A DNA stretch of 64,000 bases, from assembly GCA_003388505.1 (NCBI GenBank), contig QQVO01000033.1, forward strand, positions 21,483 through 85,482. The letters are read 5' to 3'. Origin of the DNA: Planctomycetota bacterium (lineage in GTDB: Bacteria; Planctomycetota; Planctomycetia; Planctomycetales; Planctomycetaceae). The notes below the pieces were generated by a model, which did no database searches, was not told where the DNA came from, and saw only the letters and a program-made list of their open reading frames with translations. The stretch's first letter is position 1. Each line of letters begins with the position of its first letter. The position numbers were made by a program, and so were the translations under genes. Below, piece after piece: positions 51,280 through 59,162 of this stretch.

Positions 51280-52284
51280 CTACTCGACCGTCGCCACAAC
51301 GTGGACGGTGCCGCCGCGGCGGAACGCCGTGGCGACAAGCTCCACCGCCAGCCCGAGCGGCATGCCGAGCACGAATGCCACATAGAGCGGGAATCGCTGT
51401 CGGCGCGGCACGCGCACGGATCGTTCTTTCCGGCGGTGCAGCAGTTCATAGAGCATGTTTCGCGGAAACCAGCCGGTCCGGTTCAGCCAGCTCTGCACCC
51501 AGCCGAACGGGTTCTGGCGGAGCGAGAAATGATGCTCGCTGCGGCAGCGGAAGCCGCAGTCCCTCAGCAGCGATTTCAGCCCCTCCACCGGAAAGTGATA
51601 GATGTGTCGCGGCGGGTCGAGATGAAACCAGGCCGCCCCGCTCCACTGCGCCTGCCAGCTTGAAAAGTTGGGGACCGCGATCACGACGATCCCGCCGGGT
51701 CGCAGCACGCGGTGGATCTCTCGCAGCGCTGCCTGCGGGTCTCGCACATGTTCCAGCACATGCCAGACGATCACCATGTCGAACCAGTCCTCGGGGTAAG
51801 CGGCTTCCGCCAGGGAATCGGCGATGCGGATCTCCGCGCGGGCGTCCCCCCCTTCCGCGGCGGCACGGCTGATCTCCAGCCCGTGCGCTTCGCAGCCTCG
51901 ATCGGCCAACGACGACAGCAGCGTCCCCCGCCCGCAGCCCACGTCGAGCACCCGTCCCCCCGGCCTGATCTTCCGCGCGAGAAACCGCACGTGCCGGGCC
52001 GCGACGAATCGCACGGCGGTCTCCACGCACCGGCTGAATTTTCTTCCGGTCGAACCGTAATACTGCGGCGGGTAGAAACCGGCGATCGTCCGATTGTCCG
52101 GCAAGGGATCGAGCCGGCCCGTCCCGCATTGCGCGCAAACGACGACATTCAGGTCGTAAGCGGCGATGCGGAATCGGGGGCGGGCCCGCGTCTCGCCGCA
52201 CACCGCGCACGCGCTGGAAAACTCCGCCAGATCGGAGTCAGCGAGTTCGCGCACCTCGACGTTGTACAGGCTCGATTCGGTCAC
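51280..52284 (-). CDS. Class I SAM-dependent methyltransferase with zinc finger
   Basis: Protein of 334 residues. The N terminus (about 26-75) has CAVCGE and CAQCGTG, a four-cysteine zinc-binding pair, then PDNRTIAGFYPPQYYG, typical of methyltransferases acting on sugar or cell-envelope substrates. The SAM-binding domain has VLDVGCGRGTLL (about 113-124), VWHVLEHVRDP, VLRPGGIVVIAVPN and a GFR motif. The C-terminal 40 residues are hydrophobic (LYVAFVLGMPLGLAVELVA) and may attach it to the membrane. The substrate is unknown; similar proteins act in glycan or lipid modification. It is a single gene convergent with the DUF1501 gene. Confidence 0.85.
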   Translation of the reverse strand: MTESSLYNVEVRELADSDLAEFSSACAVCGETRARPRFRIAAYDLNVVVCAQCGTGRLDPLPDNRTIAGFYPPQYYGSTGRKFSRCVETAVRFVAARHVRFLARKIRPGGRVLDVGCGRGTLLSSLADRGCEAHGLEISRAAAEGGDARAEIRIADSLAEAAYPEDWFDMVIVWHVLEHVRDPQAALREIHRVLRPGGIVVIAVPNFSSWQAQWSGAAWFHLDPPRHIYHFPVEGLKSLLRDCGFRCRSEHHFSLRQNPFGWVQSWLNRTGWFPRNMLYELLHRRKERSVRVPRRQRFPLYVAFVLGMPLGLAVELVATAFRRGGTVHVVATVE

Positions 52285-52467
52285 AGGTCACACAGGCCGG
52301 AAAGCGTCGACCGGAGGGCCGCGCAATGTGCAGCCGGAAAGAAAGCCAGCCCGCGCGCGTCGAAGCAAGACGGGAACAGCTCACGTCGCTGCAGAGACTA
52401 CCCGATGCGATTTGTTCACGCGAGCGAGGCGCGCGGCCTGTACGGACGCGGCGCAGAGCGCCGGCGA

Positions 52468-54165
52468 TCAGGCAATCCGGTCGAGACACGGATCGTGCCG
52501 GTCATACACGCGCGTCAGCAGGCCTGTGCAGACGACCGCAGCAATGGCCACCGTCACCCACATCGCGGCCGCAAACGCCGCACGATGGTTGCCTGCCAGA
52601 ATCGGTTGCAGAAACCGCCATTCGGCAATATCCCGCGCGACTTGCGAGAGGACGTAGACCACCACCAGTGAAACGGCGAACAGCAGGCTCTTCGCCGTGA
52701 ACATCAGAGTGGTCCGCAGGAAAACTTCCAGCCCTTCCTGATTCAACCGATGCGGATAGAGCAGAAAGATCGTGTTCTCGACGGAGTAGATCAGAACGTT
52801 GAGCGGAACCAGAAACAGAACGGCCCCCAGCAGGTAAGAGACAGGCACCGGTCGCACCAGGCAGGCGACTGTGAGGACCAGCGCCTGAAACGCCACAGCG
52901 ATGGCGACCGGAGTCGCCAACTGGCCAGCCACCACCGAGAACGGGCGAACGGGCAGCATCTTGAAGATTCCCAGCCGCTCGCCGTCCCGCCGAAAGTCGA
53001 ACTTGAGTCCGGCCGGCAGCAGCAGCAGCGAGTAAAACGCCAGGGCGGCGCTGACGTAGGCGAACGTCGTCTCCGGCCCGTAGCGCTGCAGCAGCGGCAG
53101 GCAGGAGAGCACCGCCGGCGCGGTCAACGCCAGCAGGAGTCCGCCGGCATTCTCCCTGGCGCCGACGAACTGCCGCCAGAAGAGCGGGCCTGCGCCGCCG
53201 AGTTTCGGGATTCGCGGCAGGGTGGCAGCGACCGACTCGCATTCCGCGCTCTGCGCAGATGCATTGCGGGCCTCATCGTAGCGCAGGATCTCCCGCGCAC
53301 TGAGTCCTTCGTAGAATCTCGAATCGACGCGCACGACGACCTCGATCAGCGCGACCAGCATCGCGACGGACGCCGCGGTCCAACCCAGCAGCGACGCTGT
53401 GACGGCGTCCGCGCTCACCAGTCGTGCAAAGACCGTGAACGGCGTCTGGAGAAATTCGCCGATCGGCGATTTGCAAACGTTCAGTGCGCCGTCGAAGAAT
53501 CTCGAAACCCAGGCCAGAATCGCCGCCGGACCGGCCCCCGTAGCGTCGCCGGGACTGTGCTGAATCGCCTGCATCAGCGCCGCGCCGGTGACGGAGGCCG
53601 CGGCGGTCAATACGAGACCCCGCAGGATCGTGTAGGTCCGCTCGCTGACCTGCGCGACGACAATGTCGATCAGCAACCGGAACACGTCGACAAACGCCAG
53701 CCCCAGGAAAATCCCCAGCAAGCCGGCCCACGGGATGTGAAGGTCGGGCAACAGCAGCATCGCTGCGCAGGTCGCTTTCAGGAACGTCGCGCTCAGCAGA
53801 ACCGCGACGCGATACATCACCAGTTCCCGCCGCCGGAACGGGCCCCCCACTGCGAATTCCCGCTCTGAGGGCGTCCACTCGATCGGCTCCTCGGGACGCT
53901 GCCAGGCGGTCTTCACGGCGTGCCAGATGGCGTACAGCAGCGGCACGAGCGGCAGCCAGTTCCGAAATGTCTGCTCGGGATACGGCTCGCGGAAAATGAT
54001 GCTCAGAATCGCGTTGCTCAGCCACACCAGCGCCAAAGCAGTCGCCAGCAGCGACAGGACGGCCCGCCGCGGCGTTGCAAAACCGCGGCTCATGCGGCGG
54101 AGCTTGCCACCCCCCTGAAACCGGAGCAGACGCACGAGAGCGGGATGCAGACGCCAGTGAGTCAT
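52468..54165 (-). CDS. ABC transporter permease
   Basis: Polytopic membrane protein of 565 residues with about 12 hydrophobic segments (for example AVLSLLATALALVWLSNAIL, VAVLLSATFLKATCAAMLLL, LLLALTAPAVLSCLPLL, SLLFAVSLVVVYVLS). It has no ATPase motif. It lies 149 bases downstream of an ABC ATPase gene on the same strand, so the two form an exporter of the ABC-2 type. ATG 54165 gives a short cytosolic head before the first span; the frame is open further with Arg-rich sequence and is not protein-like. The substrate is unknown. Confidence 0.8.
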   Translation of the reverse strand: MTHWRLHPALVRLLRFQGGGKLRRMSRGFATPRRAVLSLLATALALVWLSNAILSIIFREPYPEQTFRNWLPLVPLLYAIWHAVKTAWQRPEEPIEWTPSEREFAVGGPFRRRELVMYRVAVLLSATFLKATCAAMLLLPDLHIPWAGLLGIFLGLAFVDVFRLLIDIVVAQVSERTYTILRGLVLTAAASVTGAALMQAIQHSPGDATGAGPAAILAWVSRFFDGALNVCKSPIGEFLQTPFTVFARLVSADAVTASLLGWTAASVAMLVALIEVVVRVDSRFYEGLSAREILRYDEARNASAQSAECESVAATLPRIPKLGGAGPLFWRQFVGARENAGGLLLALTAPAVLSCLPLLQRYGPETTFAYVSAALAFYSLLLLPAGLKFDFRRDGERLGIFKMLPVRPFSVVAGQLATPVAIAVAFQALVLTVACLVRPVPVSYLLGAVLFLVPLNVLIYSVENTIFLLYPHRLNQEGLEVFLRTTLMFTAKSLLFAVSLVVVYVLSQVARDIAEWRFLQPILAGNHRAAFAAAMWVTVAIAAVVCTGLLTRVYDRHDPCLDRIA

Positions 54166-54314
54166 CGCAGAACGCCGAATCAGAATTGCAGGGGAAACGC
54201 CCGGATCACGATCAGAACACATTTCATTGAACCGCAGCAGTTCTGGCGGCGCAAAATGCCGCATGCAAAGGCAAATACGCGACAAGACGCCGCCACGACA
54301 AAGTGCCACCGGCA

Positions 54315-55070
54315 CTAACCTGCCACGGTCACCAGGGGTGCCGGCCGGGATTTCTCGGTCGCCATGAAGAAAATCCGTTCGAGCGACGCTTCGTCGTCTT
54401 CCGTCATGAACGTCGACTTCAGTTCGGCCACCGTTCCAAAAAACCGCGATTCCCCCTCGGAGAGAATCAGCACATGCGTGCAGAGGTCCTCCACCATCGC
54501 CAGCAGGTGAGAGCTGATAACGACCGCGGCCCCCTCGTCGGCCCGCTCGCGCAGCGTTCTCTTGAGCACTCGAATTCCGTGCGGATCGAGACCGGTCAGC
54601 GGTTCGTCGAGCAGCAGGGCGCTGGGATCGTGCAGGTAGGCGCAACAGATCGCCAGCTTCTGCCGCATTCCGCGGGACAGATCACGCGCCGGCTTCGTTC
54701 GGCGATCGGCCAGTTCAAACGTTTCGAGCAGGCCGGAGACTTTTTCGTCCGCGTCGCGCACGTCGTACGCCGACGCCGTGAACGCCAGGTGCTGGTCCAC
54801 CGTGAGATCGCCGAAAAGTTGTGGATCGTCCGGCACATACGCCAGTTGCCGCTTGGCGGCGACCGGATCGGCGACGACGTCGCAGCCGAAGACGCGCAAC
54901 TCCCCTCGGCTGGGACGGATCATCCCGCTGACCGCCCGCATGCTGGTCGTCTTCCCGGCGCCGTTCGGCCCGATCAGCCCGAGCACTTCACCCCGTTTCA
55001 CGTGAAACGACAGACCCCGGACGGCGACGGTCCGGTCGTAGGCTTTGTGAAAGTCCGTGACCTCGATCAA
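54315..55070 (-). CDS. ABC transporter ATP-binding protein
   Basis: ATPase of 251 residues. Walker A is GPNGAGKTTSMRA (about 34-46), the Q-loop is YVPDDPQLF, the signature is LSRGMRQKLAI (a variant of LSGGQ), Walker B is ALLLDEPLTGLDP (about 152-164) and the switch His is in ISSHLLAMVEDLC. The pattern matches ABC-2/Nat-type export ATPases. It should drive the permease encoded downstream. The start ATG 55070 is well placed before the first strand (MIEVTDFHKAYDR). Confidence 0.93.
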   Translation of the reverse strand: MIEVTDFHKAYDRTVAVRGLSFHVKRGEVLGLIGPNGAGKTTSMRAVSGMIRPSRGELRVFGCDVVADPVAAKRQLAYVPDDPQLFGDLTVDQHLAFTASAYDVRDADEKVSGLLETFELADRRTKPARDLSRGMRQKLAICCAYLHDPSALLLDEPLTGLDPHGIRVLKRTLRERADEGAAVVISSHLLAMVEDLCTHVLILSEGESRFFGTVAELKSTFMTEDDEASLERIFFMATEKSRPAPLVTVAG

Positions 55071-55528
55071 GGCCCCCTCCCGGTCTCTCGGTGTGAGTAT
55101 CGTCCCGCCGTTGAATACGAAGGGATTTGTCAGAGAATCTGAAAGAAGGGTGGCTGGGGTCGACCAGAGGGAGCCCCCAGACGCGATTGCTGGAAGCTGC
55201 GTTCGAAACCGAACTGAGCCACACTTCGATCACAGATATGTTCCGGTCAAAGCGTAGCTCGCGGATTCTCCCCCTGCCCCGCAGCACTCGATCACGATCA
55301 CGGAACACCGGAGCGGGTGGTGTGCAGTTCGCTGCAAGCGATCAATCCGGCATAACCGCGCCCGCATCAAGCCGCCCCCTCGCCGCCGCAGAAGCCGGCG
55401 GACGCCGTCGGCAATGTCGTCGTTTTCCGCCATCTCGGCGGCTCGAACTTCTCACGCGCCCAGGTTCGCCGCTGATGATACCATGAACCTTGCTGCCGAC
55501 AGGCAGGTGAAATTCGAGGAAGTGTGAC
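55071..55528. other. Intergenic region upstream of the third DUF1549 gene
   Basis: No gene is supported in 458 bases. It contains a hairpin-like motif CTGGGG (55154-55159) with CCCCAG (55175-55180) enclosing TCGACCAGAGGGAGCC, whose central block TCGACCARAGGGAGCCC also occurs near 19505. It presumably has promoters for the divergent ABC and DUF1549 genes. Confidence 0.45.
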
Positions 55529-57577
55529 GTGCGGCAGTCGTTGATTGGATTGATCGTGTTCTCTTTCCTTCCGTTGATCGCATCAGCGGAAGATGACACT
55601 GCGCCGGCTGAACCGCCGGTGACCGAATCCGATCGCGACTTCTGGTCCTTTCGCCCGCTCGAACGACCGGCGCTTCCGAACGTCGAAAACTCCGACTGGT
55701 GCAGGACGCCGATCGACCGGTTCATCCTGGCCAGGCTCGAATCCGACGGACTGCAACCTGCGCCCGAGGCCGATCGCCATGCACTGTTGCGTCGCGTGAC
55801 CTTTGATCTGACCGGGCTGCCGCCGTCACCGGCCGAGATTGCCAGCTTCGAAGCCGATCGCCGGCCCGGCGCGTATGAGCGCGTCGTCGACCGCCTCCTT
55901 TCGAGCCGCGCGTATGGCGAACGTAGCGCGCAGCACTGGCTCGACCTGGCGCGCTATGCGGATACCGACGGCTTCGAACACGATCTCGTGCGGCCCAACG
56001 CCTGGCGCTATCGCGACTGGGTGATCGACGCCTTCAGCGACGACATGCCTTACGATGAGTTCGTGCGCCTGCAACTGGCGGGGGATGAGATCAACCCGGA
56101 AAGCACGGCGGCCCACGTGGCGACCGGGTTCCTGATGTGCGGGCCCGACATGCCGGACATCAATCTCCAGGAGGAACGGCGGCACACCGTGCTCAATGGC
56201 GTCACGGCGACCATCGGCTCGGTGTTCCTCGGGCTGCAACTCGAATGCGCCGCCTGCCACCATCACAAATACGACCCCGTCAGCCAGCACGATTTTTACC
56301 GTCTGCGGGCGTTCTTCGATTTCACCGACCTGTTGAATGAACACCCCCTGCCGTCCAGGGATGCCAAGGCGGCGAAGGCAGCCTTTCAAGCGAATCAGAG
56401 AGCCGAGTGGAACCGCCTGGAGGCCGAACTGGCCGCGGCCCGCAACGATCGCCCTGCCGATGAAAGCCGGATCGCCAAACTGGAAGCGGAACTCCAAGCC
56501 GTCAAGACGGCGAAGCCGCCCCCCGTGCCGATGGGCCGCGTGGCCCGTAATCGTTCCGATTCCGACGCCGGCAGCTATCTCTGGCTCCGTGGCGACTTTC
56601 GCCGCCGCGGACCGGCCGTCGAACCGGCGTTTCTGCGGGTCGTATACGAAGATGCCGATTCTGCTCCCGAACAACCGGCGCGGCTGCGGCGCAGCGACCT
56701 TGCGGATTGGCTGACGCAGCCCGAGCATCCGCTGGTCACCCGGGTGATTGTCAACCGCGTGTGGCAGCAGCACTTCGGCCGAGGGCTCTGTGCGACGGCG
56801 AGCGACTTTGGCTTCATGGGCGAATGGCCGACGCATCCCGAACTCCTGGACTGGCTGGCCAGGGAATTGCCGCGGCAAGGCTGGAGCCTGAAGAAACTGC
56901 ATCGCCTGGTGGTGACGTCGACCGCCTATCGCACGGCGTCCTACCGGGGGCCCGAGTGGAATCGACGTCAACGGGACGCCTGGCAGGATCTCCTCTCCGC
57001 CGATACGGACAATGACCTGTTCGGCCGGATGTCCCGCCGGCGGCTGGACGCTGAGGCGATCCGCGACGCAATGTTGTCGGCCTCCGGAACGCTGTGCCGT
57101 CAGGCGGGAGGCCCCGGAATACGGCCCCCCCTGCCGAACGAAGTGGTCGGCACGCTGCTGAAGAACCAGTGGCCGGTGACGGAGAATGAAACAGACCACC
57201 GTCGCCGGAGCATCTATCTCTTCGTGCGGCGGAATCTCACCTACCCGATGTTCGACGTCTTCGACCGGCCCGATACGAACCGCAGTTGTCCGAGACGAGG
57301 CGAAACAACGACCGCCCCGCAGGCGCTGCATCTCCTGAACTCCGGTTTCTCACGGCGGTGCGCCGACGAACTCGCAGATCAACTCAGAACCGCGTCGGAC
57401 GGCGAACCGGCAGCGCAGGTCGAACTGCTGTATCGCCGAGTCCTGGGGCGATCCCCCGATTCCGCCGAACTTCAGCGAGCCGTCGAATTCCTGAATCAGG
57501 GCTCGGAGTCTGAGACGGCGTTGTCCGATCTCTGTCTCGCGCTATTCAACCTGAATGAATTCCTTTATCTCGATTAA
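55529..57577 (+). CDS. DUF1549/DUF1553 protein without N-terminal cytochrome domain
   Basis: Exported protein of 682 residues. GTG 55529 follows GAGGAAG, and a signal peptide (LIGLIVFSFLPLIASA) starts immediately. DUF1549 (about 45-260) has DFWSFRPLERPALP, RRVTFDLTGLPPSPAEI, GERSAQHWLDLARY and CAACHHHKYDPVSQHDFYRL. A charged linker (about 280-350, AKLEAELQAVKT) follows, then DUF1553 (about 380-670) with VTRVIVNRVWQQHFGRGL, THPELLDWLARELP, VVTSTAYRTAS and LLYRRVLGRSPDSAEL. Unlike the protein encoded at 35412 it lacks the cytochrome-like head. No DUF1501 gene follows; the next gene is a membrane protein. Confidence 0.9.
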   Translation: MRQSLIGLIVFSFLPLIASAEDDTAPAEPPVTESDRDFWSFRPLERPALPNVENSDWCRTPIDRFILARLESDGLQPAPEADRHALLRRVTFDLTGLPPSPAEIASFEADRRPGAYERVVDRLLSSRAYGERSAQHWLDLARYADTDGFEHDLVRPNAWRYRDWVIDAFSDDMPYDEFVRLQLAGDEINPESTAAHVATGFLMCGPDMPDINLQEERRHTVLNGVTATIGSVFLGLQLECAACHHHKYDPVSQHDFYRLRAFFDFTDLLNEHPLPSRDAKAAKAAFQANQRAEWNRLEAELAAARNDRPADESRIAKLEAELQAVKTAKPPPVPMGRVARNRSDSDAGSYLWLRGDFRRRGPAVEPAFLRVVYEDADSAPEQPARLRRSDLADWLTQPEHPLVTRVIVNRVWQQHFGRGLCATASDFGFMGEWPTHPELLDWLARELPRQGWSLKKLHRLVVTSTAYRTASYRGPEWNRRQRDAWQDLLSADTDNDLFGRMSRRRLDAEAIRDAMLSASGTLCRQAGGPGIRPPLPNEVVGTLLKNQWPVTENETDHRRRSIYLFVRRNLTYPMFDVFDRPDTNRSCPRRGETTTAPQALHLLNSGFSRRCADELADQLRTASDGEPAAQVELLYRRVLGRSPDSAELQRAVEFLNQGSESETALSDLCLALFNLNEFLYLD

Positions 57578-57647
57578 GCGTTGGCGTGCCGCTCGGGAAT
57601 TGCGAGAATTGTTGCTTCGCAACCGCGCCTCAATCACAATTGCCGCC

Positions 57648-58484
57648 ATGTTTGGCCGATCGATCGTCCTGCTTGCCGCGTTTTCGCTTTCGTCTGCCCA
57701 TGCGCAAGCCCCGGACGCAGTCGACGATCGATCGCCGCCGGTCGCGATTGATCCCGAACTAATCGACCTCGATCCGATCACCGACAAGACGGAGTTGAGC
57801 TACGACGAGCGCTCCGCGTACTACGGCATCCTGCAGCACGCCGGGGAAGTCGACCAGACGAAGTTGCGGCAGGCCGGCGCTGATTTCGTCCGTCAACGCT
57901 GGAAAAACTCCACCGAGTTCCAGCATCTCAGCGAAGACGAGTTCCCGGTCTTCGTCGACATCCTGCAGCACCCGGATGCCTACCGGGGACGGCCGGTTTT
58001 TTTGCGGGGGCATGTCATCAAGACGGTCAAACTGTCGGCCGACGAGGAATTCGGATTCGACGAACTGTACGAGTGCTGGCTGGTCACGCCCGATTCCCGG
58101 TCACATCCTCTCACGGTCGTCTTCGCCGACAATCCGGACGACTTGCCGATCGGCGAGACGCTCGTCGACGGCGTGAGCGTGGCGGGCTACTTTTTCAAGC
58201 TGCACCGCTACTCCACGCTGGAGAAAAAGGACCGCTTCACGCCGCTGATTCTGGCGCATGAAGTGCGGATCGCGTCGCCGCCGCAGGTCGCATTTCCGCT
58301 TCCAGGCTGGCTCATTTCCGCCGTCGTCCTGCTGCTGCTGGGCGGCATCGTCCTCCTCGTGGTCCGCGCCCGGCAGGCGGACAAGCGCTTTCGACGCCAG
58401 TATGCCGAGAAGATGGCCGAGTCGCTGCCGCCGAAGTTCGACGATCTGCCGGGCGAATCCGAACAGGGCGGCGAACCGGCATGA
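57648..58484 (+). CDS. Exported membrane-anchored protein of unknown function
   Basis: Protein of 278 residues starting at ATG 57648 with a signal peptide (IVLLAAFSLSSAHAQA). Residues 50-215 form a soluble domain of mixed structure with ELSYDERSAYYGILQHA, FPVFVDILQHPDAYRGRPVFLRGHV (OB-fold-like strand pattern) and VDGVSVAGYFFKLHRYSTL. A C-terminal membrane span (about 229-248, LISAVVLLLLGGIVLLVV) and a basic tail follow. No family is recognised. Its stop overlaps the purN start by four bases, so the two are translationally coupled. Confidence 0.7.
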   Translation: MFGRSIVLLAAFSLSSAHAQAPDAVDDRSPPVAIDPELIDLDPITDKTELSYDERSAYYGILQHAGEVDQTKLRQAGADFVRQRWKNSTEFQHLSEDEFPVFVDILQHPDAYRGRPVFLRGHVIKTVKLSADEEFGFDELYECWLVTPDSRSHPLTVVFADNPDDLPIGETLVDGVSVAGYFFKLHRYSTLEKKDRFTPLILAHEVRIASPPQVAFPLPGWLISAVVLLLLGGIVLLVVRARQADKRFRRQYAEKMAESLPPKFDDLPGESEQGGEPA

Positions 58485-59125
58485 GCACCGCATTGGATCG
58501 ACCCATCCGCCTCGGCGTACTGATTTCCGGAGGCGGGACGACGCTGCTTAACCTGCACGATCGCATTCAGTCGGGAGCCCTGTCCGCCGAGATCCCGCTC
58601 GTGATTTCCAGCCGACAGACGGCCGGCGTCGAAAAGGCGAAGTCCGTAGGCCTGCCTTGTGAAGTGCTGCCTCGCCAGGAGTTCGATTCCACCAGCGCCT
58701 TCAGCGAGGCGCTGTTCGCGCAGCTCCGTCGCGCCGAGATTGACCTCGTGATCCTCGCCGGGTTTCTCTGCCGCATCGACATCCCGGCCGATTTCGAACA
58801 GCGCGTGATGAACATCCATCCGGCGTTGATTCCGGCATTCTGCGGCAAGGGAATGCACGGCCGGCACGTCCACGAGGCCGTCCTCCAGCGCGGCTGCAAG
58901 GTGTCGGGTTGCACCGTGCATTTCTGCGACAATGAGTACGATCACGGGCCGATCATCCTGCAGCGAGCCGTGCCAGTACTCGACGACGACACGCCGGAGG
59001 CGCTCGCAGCGCGGGTCTTCGAGCATGAGTGCCTCGCGTATCCGGAAGCGATCCGACTGTATTCCGAGGGCAGACTGACCATCATCGGCAGCCGGGTTCT
59101 GATCGATCGAAACGGAACCGGTTGA
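58481..59125 (+). CDS. purN: Phosphoribosylglycinamide formyltransferase
   Basis: Purine biosynthesis enzyme of 214 residues that transfers a formyl group from 10-formyl-tetrahydrofolate to GAR. Signatures: LGVLISGGGTTLLNLHDRI (about 11-29), LAGFLCRID, VMNIHPALIPAFCGKGMHG (about 109-127, catalytic Asn and His) and GCTVHFCDNEYDHGPIILQ (about 143-161, catalytic Asp). All three catalytic residues are present. ATG 58481 overlaps the stop of the membrane protein gene. No other purine genes lie in this window. Confidence 0.93.
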   Translation: MSTALDRPIRLGVLISGGGTTLLNLHDRIQSGALSAEIPLVISSRQTAGVEKAKSVGLPCEVLPRQEFDSTSAFSEALFAQLRRAEIDLVILAGFLCRIDIPADFEQRVMNIHPALIPAFCGKGMHGRHVHEAVLQRGCKVSGCTVHFCDNEYDHGPIILQRAVPVLDDDTPEALAARVFEHECLAYPEAIRLYSEGRLTIIGSRVLIDRNGTG

Positions 59126-59162
59126 CTCGATCCACGGGGCCGGCCAATTCAGGAAGTGAGTC